34,568 bases of DNA, from assembly GCF_025909975.1 (NCBI RefSeq), contig NZ_JAPCIO010000005.1, positions 204,007-238,574 of the forward strand, given 5' to 3'. A program made the translations under genes and the position numbers. Shown one piece after another: positions 22,330 to 29,981 of this stretch. This stretch comes from Flavobacterium lacisediminis (GTDB lineage Bacteria > Bacteroidota > Bacteroidia > Flavobacteriales > Flavobacteriaceae). The notes beneath the pieces are model-generated. The model was given only the letters and a program-made list of their open reading frames with translations. It was not told the DNA's origin and did no database searches. Each line of letters begins with the position of its first letter. Position 1 is the first letter of the stretch.

Positions 22330-23271
22330 ATGTTAAACAGAAGACATATCCGAGTAAAAGTGATGCAAAGTATTTATGCAATGCACCAACACCAATCTGA
22401 TAATTTGGATAAAGAAGAAAAATTCCTTTTTCAAAGTATCGAAAATACCCAAAACTTGTATCTTTTATTGCTTTCAGCACTTATAGAAATCAAAAAGAAA
22501 GAAGAGGAATACATCGATTTGGCTTCTAAAAAACACTTAGCTACTAAAGAAGAACGTCATCCAAATTTAAAATTCATCAACAATAAAGCTTTGGTTTTAT
22601 TAACCGAATCAGAAGCATTAGAAACGGCTTTAGATGATAATAACATCAACAACTGGAAATTGAATGATGATATTATTTTAGGTTTAATAGACACTATTAA
22701 AGAAAGTGAATTGTACCAAAATTACATGGAAAAACCAACTAGTAGTTTTGAAGATGATAAAAACTTTATTGCCGATTTATATACCGAAGTAATTGCTCCA
22801 AGTGATCGTCTATACGATTATTTAGAAGATTATAAATTAACTTGGGTAGATGATTTACCGGGAATCAATACTCTGATTGTGAAGCAAATCAAACAATTAA
22901 AATCGGAACATGATGCATTGGTAATTCCAAAAGTCTATAAAGATTCTGATGATAAAGAATTTGTAAAAAACTTGTTTAGAAAAACGGTTTTAAACGAAGT
23001 TGAATTATCTAAAGAATACATCGATAAAACGCCAAATTGGGATGTAGAACGTATTGCCGAAATTGATACCATTATCTTAAAAATGGCAATTTGTGAGTTG
23101 TTGAAATTCCCTTCTATTCCTACGAAAGTAACAATTAACGAATATTTAGAAATTGCAAAAGAATATTCTACACCAAAAAGTAGTATTTTTATCAACGGAA
23201 TTTTGGACAACTTAGTAAAAGAGTTTGACCGAGACGGAAAATTGAACAAAGCAGGTAGAGGTTTATTATAA
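22330..23271 (+). CDS. nusB: Transcription antitermination factor NusB (long Bacteroidota form)
   Basis: 313 aa, about twice the E. coli NusB length. The N-terminus MLNRRHIRVKVMQSIYAMHQ is the first NusB helix with its arginine-rich RNA-binding segment. The rest of the NusB fold is displaced to ~195-305: NWDVERIAEIDTIILKMAICELL and PTKVTINEYLEIAKEYSTPKSSIFINGILDNLV. Between them are ~150 residues of charged helical insertion. NusB with NusE (S10) binds boxA in rRNA leaders and prevents early termination. It starts an operon with DUF1573 (12-base gap) and yajC (21-base gap). Confidence 0.95.
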   Translation: MLNRRHIRVKVMQSIYAMHQHQSDNLDKEEKFLFQSIENTQNLYLLLLSALIEIKKKEEEYIDLASKKHLATKEERHPNLKFINNKALVLLTESEALETALDDNNINNWKLNDDIILGLIDTIKESELYQNYMEKPTSSFEDDKNFIADLYTEVIAPSDRLYDYLEDYKLTWVDDLPGINTLIVKQIKQLKSEHDALVIPKVYKDSDDKEFVKNLFRKTVLNEVELSKEYIDKTPNWDVERIAEIDTIILKMAICELLKFPSIPTKVTINEYLEIAKEYSTPKSSIFINGILDNLVKEFDRDGKLNKAGRGLL

Positions 23272-23283
23272 AATTTTAATTAT

Positions 23284-23742
23284 ATGATAAGAAAATCAAT
23301 TGGGTTATTCGCCCTTTCGTTAGTTGTGTTAACAACAGCTTGTAAACAAGAAAGTGCAGCAGATAAAATTACTGATGCTGATGTGAAAACCATTGAAGCT
23401 GAAAAAGCATTAATAGGAAAATTACCTATCGTGGAATTAGACAAGGAAATTCACGATTTTGGAACTATTAAAGAAGGTGATATCGTAGAAACAGAGTTCA
23501 TTGTTAAAAATACTGGAGAATCTGATTTAGTTATTGCTGATGCTAAAGGAAGTTGTGGATGTACTGTTCCAGAACCACCAAAAGATCCAATTAAACCAGG
23601 TGCTTCTGCACCAATAAAAGTTTCTTTTGATTCTAAAAATAAACCAGGAGAACAAGAAAAAACAGTAACGTTAACGACTAATACTGAGAATGGTCATGAA
23701 ACGTTTAAAATTAAAGCAAATGTAACACCAGCTGCTAAGTAG
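23284..23742 (+). CDS. DUF1573 lipoprotein
   Basis: 152 aa. Lipobox LTTAC with C20 (MIRKSIGLFALSLVVLTTAC), so it is lipid-anchored. Residues ~55-150 are one DUF1573 immunoglobulin-like domain: HDFGTIKEGDIVETEFIVKN (58-77), then the cysteine pair in KGSCGCTVPEPPKDPIKPG, and VTLTTNTENGHETFKIKANV at the end. The SCGCT motif is diagnostic. Function of DUF1573 is unknown; it is widespread in Bacteroidota. It is placed between nusB and yajC in one operon, which fits an envelope role but does not prove one. Confidence 0.93.
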   Translation: MIRKSIGLFALSLVVLTTACKQESAADKITDADVKTIEAEKALIGKLPIVELDKEIHDFGTIKEGDIVETEFIVKNTGESDLVIADAKGSCGCTVPEPPKDPIKPGASAPIKVSFDSKNKPGEQEKTVTLTTNTENGHETFKIKANVTPAAK

Positions 23743-23763
23743 TAGCTAAATAATAAACAACGT

Positions 23764-24030
23764 ATGAATCCAAGTTTAGCAATACAAATTGTATTAATGA
23801 TTGCCGTGTTTTATTTTTTATTAATAAGACCACAACAACAAAGAGCCAAAAAAGAAAAAGCATTTGAAACCGGATTAAAAGTAGGTGATAAAATTATCAC
23901 TAAAGCTGGAATCCACGGTAAAATTGCAGAATTGAATGAAGATACAATCGTTGTAGAAACAATGGCTGGTAAAATCAAAATGGAAAAATCTGCTATTTCA
24001 ATGGAAATGAGTGCTAAATTAAAAGCATAA
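23764..24030 (+). CDS. yajC: Preprotein translocase subunit YajC
   Basis: 88 aa. A single N-terminal membrane helix (IQIVLMIAVFYFLLI, ~8-22) is followed by the hallmark RPQQQRAKKEKAFETGLKVG. The cytoplasmic part KIITKAGIHGKIAELNEDTIVVET is the YajC beta-domain. YajC associates with SecDF and the Sec translocon in the inner membrane. It is the last gene of the nusB operon and is followed by a strong terminator. Confidence 0.96.
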   Translation: MNPSLAIQIVLMIAVFYFLLIRPQQQRAKKEKAFETGLKVGDKIITKAGIHGKIAELNEDTIVVETMAGKIKMEKSAISMEMSAKLKA

Positions 24031-24050
24031 TTTCATTTTAAATAAAAGTA

Positions 24051-24084
24051 AAGCCGAATTTCTTAATTGAAATTCGGCTTTTTT
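24051..24084. terminator. Bidirectional terminator after yajC
   Basis: Perfect 12-bp stem AAGCCGAATTTC (24051-24062) / GAAATTCGGCTT (24069-24080), 6-base loop, then TTTT. It lies between convergent yajC (stop 24030) and the YdeI-like gene (stop 24083), whose stop codon overlaps the T-run. Confidence 0.93.
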
Positions 24085-24661
24085 ATGCTCTATATTTATC
24101 GTTCAATCCTCTTTCTTCTAAAATCATTGGAATGACTTTTTCTAAACGAGTAATTTGTGTTTTTTCTTGTTTGGCAGTAACTATATATTCTATAAATTCT
24201 CTTTGTTTATATGGTGAAAATTGATTGAATTTAGTATGTAGTTCTGAATTTTTATCCAATTCTTTTTGCAACAATTCAGGGATAATGGTTTCTTTTTTTT
24301 CTTTCGGAATAACTAATCCTTTATCTTCAATTTCAATGGCTTCTTTTATATAGTTTAAAATCAGTTTTTCATCAATTTCTTGTGCCGAGTTGAATCGCAT
24401 TTGACGAAGTGATTTCGTATTCTCTTCATTGGCATTTATGAGCAGTTTTTTCTCATCTTTCAAAAAAACACCATTGTAAAACCATATTCCAAAATACGAT
24501 TTAAATCCACCAATTCCCACTACATTTCTGTTTTTATAGGTATAAACAGGTCCGCCCCATTTCGTAGTTTCAACTAAAAGGGTTTTACGAATGATAGTAT
24601 GCAATTGCTCCAATTCGTTTTCCCATTGATTGGTTTTATTCCATTTGTTTTCTTTTTCCAA
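24083..24661 (-). CDS. YdeI/OmdA-like protein with DUF1801 domain
   Basis: 192 aa, soluble, no signal peptide. The first ~115 residues fit DUF1801: WENELEQLHTIIRKTLLVETTKWGGPVYTYK and GFKSYFGIWFYNGVFLKDEKKLLINA. The last ~75 match the YdeI/OmdA C-terminal domain: IPELLQKELDKNSELHTKFNQFSPYKQREFIEYIV and QEKTQITRLEKVIPMILEERG. Relatives in Salmonella are linked to resistance to polymyxin and bacteriocins, but the mechanism is not known and transfer of that role here is uncertain. It stands alone between the yajC terminator and the M28 peptidase gene. Confidence 0.85.
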   Translation of the reverse strand: MEKENKWNKTNQWENELEQLHTIIRKTLLVETTKWGGPVYTYKNRNVVGIGGFKSYFGIWFYNGVFLKDEKKLLINANEENTKSLRQMRFNSAQEIDEKLILNYIKEAIEIEDKGLVIPKEKKETIIPELLQKELDKNSELHTKFNQFSPYKQREFIEYIVTAKQEKTQITRLEKVIPMILEERGLNDKYRA

Positions 24662-24736
24662 AGTGATAACGATTTATTTATCAAATGTAAAAAATCTTCA
24701 TAAAAAAAGAGGAACATTGTCCTCTTTAATTAATAC

Positions 24737-26977
24737 TTAGAATTTTACTTTAACTGTAATTGGTTTGCCATTTCGCATTACGGTTACGTCTTTTTCATCG
24801 CCTACACTTAATTTTCCTAAACATTCCATATAGCCATATACTTCTTTGATTTCGCAATCTCCAATTTTTACTAGGATATCGCCTGCTAAAATTCCTGCTG
24901 CATGTGCTGGACGATTATCGGTAACACCATCAATATGTAAACCATCACCATGGTCTGTATAATCTGGCATGATTCCTAAAGTTACTTTGTATTTTGGAAC
25001 TGTCTTTCCAGCATCCATAGTCGTTTTAGTGAATGTAATTTTATCTAGATTTTCAATTTCATTACTTACTCTAAATACATAATCTACAATATTTCTAACA
25101 CCATAATAGTTGATTTTATCTTCATCATCACTTGGTTTATGGTAATCCATGTGAGTTCCTGTAAAGAAAAACAACACTGGAATATCTTTTAAATAAAACG
25201 AAGTATGGTCAGATGGACCTTGTCCTGCATTGTCTAAAGTTACATTGAACCCAGCTGGTTTGTTTTTATTAATGATGTTTGTAAATTCAGGAGCAGTTCC
25301 TACACCACCCACTGTTAAACCTTTATCTGCATTTAAGCGGCCAATCATGTCCATATTAATCATTACGATAACATTTGGATGTAATGATTTTAAAGTTTCC
25401 GCCATGTGTTTAGATCCAATTAAACCATCTTCTTCACCCGAAAACAAAGCAAAAATATAATTCGCATTTTCTTTGACTTTGTTTTTTGATAACATACGAG
25501 CTAATTCTAAAACTCCAGCCACGCCAGAAGAATTATCATCAGCGCCATTATGAATTTCGCCATGAGAATTTGGTTTCGTAGAATGGTTGTGTTCGTTTAA
25601 ACCTAAATGGTCATAGTGTGCGCCAATAATAATGGTTTTAGAAGCTTTGTTATCTAAAAAGGCAATCACATTAGTTCCGTGATTTGCTTTATCTCCAGAG
25701 CCATCCGTTGCATGAGGATTCAATTTTACTTTGTAATTGAATTTTTGGAAATAACTATTGTTGGCATAAGGCTTTAATCCTAATGATTTGAATTCTTTTG
25801 CGATGTAATCCGCTGCTTTTTTCTCGCCTTCAGAACCAGTTAAACGCCCTTGTAATGCATCAGATGATAAGTACGTTATGTGTTTTTTTAATGCTTTTGG
25901 TTGAGCAATTTCAGTTGCATCTCCTTCAACCCAGTCTGCAATGAAAACGTTGGTTTCTCTTGGTTTGCTTTGCATTCTGTTACTAGAGAAAACTAATTTC
26001 TTTCCATCTGGAGAAAACATTGGGAAAGCATTAAATTCACTTTCATAGGTAATTTGCTGTAAATTTTCACCATTAATATCAATCATGTACAATTGAAAAT
26101 CGTATCCACGAGTAGAATGATGATTCGATGAAAAGATGATTTTCTTGTCAGAAGGATGGAAGTAAGGCGCCCAATTGGCTTTTCCAAGATTGGTGATTTG
26201 TTTTAAATCTGAACCATCAATATTACAAGTGTAGATTTCCATTTCAGATGGCGCTACCAAGTTTTGAGCCAATAAATCTTTATATTCTTTTATAGCTTCA
26301 GCTGTTTTAGGACGTGACGAACGGAATACTAGTTTTTTACTATCGTGTGAAAAGAAACATCCGCCATCATAACCTAAGCCAGTTGTGATTTGTTTTAAAT
26401 TACTTCCATCGATATCCATGGTGTATAATTCTAAGTCACCACTTCTAATGCTTGTGAAAGCAATTTTTTTACCATCAGGAGAAACTACAGCTTCAGCATC
26501 ATAACCAGGAGAATTAGTTAATTGTTTGGTTATGTTTCCGTTTAAATCGGCAATGTAAATGTCAAATTCTGGATAAATGGCCCATAAATATTTTCCATCA
26601 ATCGGTTTTGGTGGTGCTGGACAAGCATGATCAGCAGCGTGAGTAGATGCGTAAAGAATATGTTTTCCATCCGGCATGTAATACGAACAAGTGGTTCTTC
26701 CTTTTCCAGTTGAAACCAATTGCAAACTTTTTTCGTTGAATTCTTGTGCTTTTAAATCTAACATAAAGATTTGGTCACAAGACACACCAAAAGCTTTATT
26801 AGTAACTTGAAGTGTTAGTTTATCTCCATTTGGACTAAAATAAGCTTCTGCATTATCGCCACCGAAAGTTAATTGTTTGATGTTTTTAAGATGTTTTTCT
26901 TGTGCAAAAGAAAATATTGAAAGTGAGGTAATAAGTACTACTGATAAGCCTTTTTTAAGATTCATAGTTTGAAACAT
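24737..26977 (-). CDS. Secreted TolB-like propeller / M28 metallopeptidase / PDZ protein
   Basis: 746 aa. Signal peptide MNLKKGLSVVLITSLSIFSFAQ; the start may be ATG 26977 or, more naturally, 26965. Residues ~35-350 hold WD40-like PD40 blades (AEAVVSPDGKKIAFTSIRSG, FNAFPMFSPDGKKLVFSSNR). Residues ~362-640 are an M28 peptidase with a two-zinc site: H454 in GAHYDHLG, D480 in HNGADDNSSG, E515/E516 in FSGEEDG, D543 in NMDMIGR, and H613 in THMDYHKPSDD. Residues ~663-745 are a PDZ domain (AAGILAGDILVKIGD). M28 enzymes are aminopeptidases or glutamate carboxypeptidase relatives; a nutrient-peptide role fits with pepT next to it. No T9SS tail is present, so it is probably periplasmic or outer-surface. 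Confidence 0.92.
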   Translation of the reverse strand: MFQTMNLKKGLSVVLITSLSIFSFAQEKHLKNIKQLTFGGDNAEAYFSPNGDKLTLQVTNKAFGVSCDQIFMLDLKAQEFNEKSLQLVSTGKGRTTCSYYMPDGKHILYASTHAADHACPAPPKPIDGKYLWAIYPEFDIYIADLNGNITKQLTNSPGYDAEAVVSPDGKKIAFTSIRSGDLELYTMDIDGSNLKQITTGLGYDGGCFFSHDSKKLVFRSSRPKTAEAIKEYKDLLAQNLVAPSEMEIYTCNIDGSDLKQITNLGKANWAPYFHPSDKKIIFSSNHHSTRGYDFQLYMIDINGENLQQITYESEFNAFPMFSPDGKKLVFSSNRMQSKPRETNVFIADWVEGDATEIAQPKALKKHITYLSSDALQGRLTGSEGEKKAADYIAKEFKSLGLKPYANNSYFQKFNYKVKLNPHATDGSGDKANHGTNVIAFLDNKASKTIIIGAHYDHLGLNEHNHSTKPNSHGEIHNGADDNSSGVAGVLELARMLSKNKVKENANYIFALFSGEEDGLIGSKHMAETLKSLHPNVIVMINMDMIGRLNADKGLTVGGVGTAPEFTNIINKNKPAGFNVTLDNAGQGPSDHTSFYLKDIPVLFFFTGTHMDYHKPSDDEDKINYYGVRNIVDYVFRVSNEIENLDKITFTKTTMDAGKTVPKYKVTLGIMPDYTDHGDGLHIDGVTDNRPAHAAGILAGDILVKIGDCEIKEVYGYMECLGKLSVGDEKDVTVMRNGKPITVKVKF

Positions 26978-27019
26978 AATTAGTTTTTATTTTTAATGAA
27001 TATAAAATGAGGTACGAAT

Positions 27020-27055
27020 ATACAAAAAAAGACAAGCTCCAAAATGCTTGTCTTT
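27020..27055 (-). terminator. Rho-independent terminator after pepT
   Basis: Stem AAAGACAAGC (27028-27037) / GCTTGTCTTT (27046-27055), 8-base loop. On the minus strand it is followed by a long T-run. It lies 27 bases after the pepT stop and directly upstream of the M28 gene's likely promoter (a weak TATATTCG at 27022-27015). Confidence 0.88.
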
Positions 27056-27082
27056 ATAATAGTTTTCTATTCTAGTTTTGAT

Positions 27083-28327
27083 TTAGTTTTTATTTGCTGC
27101 TGTAATTTCGGCAATTTTAACAATTACTTCAGTAGCTTTAACCATACTTTCAACAGGAACGTATTCGTATTTTCCATGGAAATTGTGTCCTCCAGCAAAG
27201 ATATTTGGACAAGGTAATCCTTTGTATGATAATTGACAACCATCAGTTCCGCCACGTATTGGTTTTATGATAGGTTTGATTCCTAATTCTTTCATCGCTT
27301 TTTCTGCAATTTCAACAATATGAAAAACAGGCTTAACCTTTTCTTTCATGTTATAATATTGGTCTTTGACTTCTGCTATTACGATTTCTTCACCAAATTG
27401 TTTTTTCCATTTTTTATTGAATTTATTCGCTAATTCGTGGATGAACTCTTTTCTTTCTTTGAATTTTTTAGCGCTGTGGTCGCGAATAATTAATTCCACT
27501 ATCGTTTCTTCAATACTTCCAGAGATTCCAACCACGTGAAAGAATCCTTCGTATCCTTTTGTTTTTTCTGGAATTTCGTTCTTTGGTAATTTTGAAATGA
27601 ATTGATTGGCTAACAACATTGAGTTAATCATTTTTCCTTTTGCATACCCAGGGTGAACACTTTTTCCTTTGAAAGTGATTTTCGCTCCAGCAGCATTAAA
27701 ATTCTCATATTCTAATTCACCTATTTGGCTACCATCCATAGTATACGCCCAATCGCATCCGAACTTTTCTACATCAAACTTATGGGCGCCACGACCAATT
27801 TCTTCATCAGGCGTAAAACCTACACGAATTTTTCCATGTTTGATTTCAGGATGTTGAATTAAATATTCCATTGCCGACATGATTTCGGTAATTCCAGCTT
27901 TATCATCGGCACCAAGTAAAGTAGTTCCGTCTGTAGTAATTAAAGTTTGACCTTTGTATAAAAGTAAATCTTTAAAATAACTTGGAGAAAGTACAATATT
28001 TTGTTCTTTGTTTAGCAAAATGTCACCGCCATCATAATTTTCAATTATTTGAGGCTTTACATTAGCACCCGTAAAATCTGGAGTTGTGTCATAATGAGAA
28101 ACAAAACCAATTGTTGGAACCTCGTGTTCTACATTACTTTCTAAAGTAGCCATTACGTAACCATTTTTATCAATAGTTACATCGGACATTCCCATTGTTT
28201 TTAATTCTTTTACTAAAAGTTTGGCAAGATCTAGTTGTTTTTTTGTACTAGGTGTTGTGTCAGAGTTTGGATCTGATTCAGTGTCTATAGTAACGTAGCT
28301 TACAAAGCGGTCGATAATGTGTTGCAT
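27083..28327 (-). CDS. pepT: Peptidase T (tripeptide aminopeptidase)
   Basis: 414 aa, normal length for this M20B enzyme, which removes the N-terminal residue from tripeptides in the cytoplasm. Two-zinc ligands: H78 and D80 in [11 protein letters not shown]141 in LLGADDKAG, catalytic E175 with E176 in [10 protein letters not shown]198 in TMDGSQIGE, and a late histidine in [30 protein letters not shown] is also a PepT marker. It has its own promoter box and terminator and lies upstream of the secreted M28 peptidase gene on the same strand, so peptides made outside may be finished here. Confidence 0.97.
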   Translation of the reverse strand: MQHIIDRFVSYVTIDTESDPNSDTTPSTKKQLDLAKLLVKELKTMGMSDVTIDKNGYVMATLESNVEHEVPTIGFVSHYDTTPDFTGANVKPQIIENYDGGDILLNKEQNIVLSPSYFKDLLLYKGQTLITTDGTTLLGADDKAGITEIMSAMEYLIQHPEIKHGKIRVGFTPDEEIGRGAHKFDVEKFGCDWAYTMDGSQIGELEYENFNAAGAKITFKGKSVHPGYAKGKMINSMLLANQFISKLPKNEIPEKTKGYEGFFHVVGISGSIEETIVELIIRDHSAKKFKERKEFIHELANKFNKKWKKQFGEEIVIAEVKDQYYNMKEKVKPVFHIVEIAEKAMKELGIKPIIKPIRGGTDGCQLSYKGLPCPNIFAGGHNFHGKYEYVPVESMVKATEVIVKIAEITAANKN

Positions 28328-28343
28328 GTTTTTTAAATTTAAG

Positions 28344-28351
28344 CAAATATA
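28344..28351 (-). promoter_or_regulatory. Putative -7 box for pepT
   Basis: Minus-strand TATATTTG, 17-24 bases upstream of the pepT ATG, in the 46-base gap after the helical-protein gene. Confidence 0.55.
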
Positions 28352-28373
28352 AGGAATAGGTTGAATAGGTTAG

Positions 28374-29855
28374 TTAATTACGATTTAATTTTGAGTCTAT
28401 GTATTTTCTGTAAATTTTATTTGAAATGTTATCCTCTAAATCATTTTTTTTCTGAATTTTAGTATGTAGTTTTTTGAATTCTACTGTTTCATTACTGCCA
28501 AAGGGATTTTCAGAAATTTGAATAATTGCTTGTATTATATTTTTCTCAATAAAGTTTAGTTTAAAAACACGCTTGTATTTTTTATTAAAAGTACTGTAAT
28601 TGTGAAGTACTAATTTATAGTTTTTCAATTCGTAGTGAATGATGAGATTTATGATCTCTGTTTTGATAAATGTTTTTGGTCGATCTTCCAACTTGAATTC
28701 GTTCAGAATTAAGTTGATGTATTTTAAGCTTTGTGATAGGTTTTTACTGATTAGTAATATACAAGCAAACTGATAATACATCCCAATGAAATAGTAGGGT
28801 TCAATATTGAATTTGTTTTCCTTCAAAGATTTTGCTACTATTTGCATCATTCTTAAACCCTCTTCAAAATTATTGTTAAAAATTAAAAATTCTAATTCAG
28901 CTTGATTAGTGTGAAAGAAAATACGCTCTTGTGCTACACTTTTTTGAAAATCTAAAATGTTTTCAAATCCACGTAAAGCTTCGATTTTGTTATGAAAAGT
29001 TGTATCGTCACTTTTTTTATAGATGTCAATAATTCGCGTATAAACAGAAATATAGTCTAATGGGTTTTCTTCTTTATAAAAAGGGTTGTTGTCGAAAACA
29101 TCAATCGTTTTTTCTAGGTTAAGTAGTTCTTTTTCTTTTTTGTTAATAACGTGAAAGTAATTTGCTATTGTTAAAAAATAAAATATTTTAGATTGAACTG
29201 AATGCAGGCTCGATCCATCTCTCTTAAAAATAGCATTTCCAATAATTTTATTGAATTCTTCAAGAATTCCCTCGAAAGGTATTTTTCCAACGTTGTTTTT
29301 TAAGAAATAACTGTGATAATATAAATCGGTAATTTCTCTGTTTTCTTTTATGTAATTAAAGTAATTATCTATTTTTTCATTAACCGACATAGCACCGTAG
29401 AATCCTTTTGAATATCCCATGCATTTTTTTTCCCAATTCAATAATTCAAGAATTAAGATTTCATTTTCATTTTTGAGACTTAGTTTTTTTGCTTTTCTAA
29501 TAATTTTTAAGCATTCATCATATAATCCTTTATAGAATAAAATTTCAACCGATTTGATATGGTTTTGAAGTTTAAGACTAATCGTTTTCTCGTGATGAAA
29601 TTCATTTAAAGAGCGTAGTATGATTTTGTTTAAATAATTAATATCATAAGAAATATTTTTATCCGAATAATCTTGTTCTTTTACATGTTTTTTTAAAGTA
29701 TCTTCAGTGATTGTTGTGTTACTGTTGATAATATCAAAAAGTAATAGGTATTTATTCTGACTTCCAAAAATATTTTTATTTATAAATATTTTAAAATACC
29801 TTTTTTCGTTCATAGACATTGATTCTATGAGTTTTTTGCTTTCGTCTATAATCAT
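28374..29855 (-). CDS. Uncharacterised alpha-helical (TPR-like) protein
   Basis: 493 aa from ATG 29855. A longer frame to 29945 exists, but the only good promoter box (TATTTTTG) lies at 29882-29875 inside it. No signal peptide or membrane helix. The N-terminal ~75 residues, ESMSMNEKRYFKIFINKN and ISYDINYLNKIILRSLNEF, form a helical module reminiscent of an N-terminal segment common in Bacteroidota hypothetical proteins. The rest is continuous amphipathic helix with TPR-like pairs (ILFYKGLYDECLKIIRKAKKL; LEFLIFNNNFEEGLRMMQIV). No enzyme motif or DNA-binding motif is evident. It is more AT-rich than its neighbours. It is divergent from a secreted beta-helix gene and might regulate it, but that is only inferred from position. 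Confidence 0.75.
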   Translation of the reverse strand: MIIDESKKLIESMSMNEKRYFKIFINKNIFGSQNKYLLLFDIINSNTTITEDTLKKHVKEQDYSDKNISYDINYLNKIILRSLNEFHHEKTISLKLQNHIKSVEILFYKGLYDECLKIIRKAKKLSLKNENEILILELLNWEKKCMGYSKGFYGAMSVNEKIDNYFNYIKENREITDLYYHSYFLKNNVGKIPFEGILEEFNKIIGNAIFKRDGSSLHSVQSKIFYFLTIANYFHVINKKEKELLNLEKTIDVFDNNPFYKEENPLDYISVYTRIIDIYKKSDDTTFHNKIEALRGFENILDFQKSVAQERIFFHTNQAELEFLIFNNNFEEGLRMMQIVAKSLKENKFNIEPYYFIGMYYQFACILLISKNLSQSLKYINLILNEFKLEDRPKTFIKTEIINLIIHYELKNYKLVLHNYSTFNKKYKRVFKLNFIEKNIIQAIIQISENPFGSNETVEFKKLHTKIQKKNDLEDNISNKIYRKYIDSKLNRN

Positions 29856-29874
29856 ATGTATATGTTCTAAAATC

Positions 29875-29882
29875 CAAAAATA
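29875..29882 (-). promoter_or_regulatory. Putative -7 box for the helical-protein gene; decides its start
   Basis: Minus-strand TATTTTTG, 20-27 bases upstream of ATG 29855. Confidence 0.5.
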
Positions 29883-29918
29883 GTTATTTTTTTTATTATT
29901 ACGTGAATCATGTTTACT

Positions 29919-29926
29919 TACTTTTG
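29919..29926 (+). promoter_or_regulatory. Putative -7 box for the secreted beta-helix gene
   Basis: TACTTTTG lies 56-63 bases upstream of the ATG at 29982 and faces away from the minus-strand box at 29875-29882. It predicts a leader of about 50 bases. Confidence 0.5.
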
Positions 29927-29981
29927 AACAAATGATTAACAGCACGTTAAATAATTGCTAATAAATTAATCTGAACACCAT

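Noticed and set aside
29856..29945. N-terminal extension of the helical protein to 29945
   Set aside because: It would cover the likely promoter; the sequence has no domain character, and a signal peptide is not formed.
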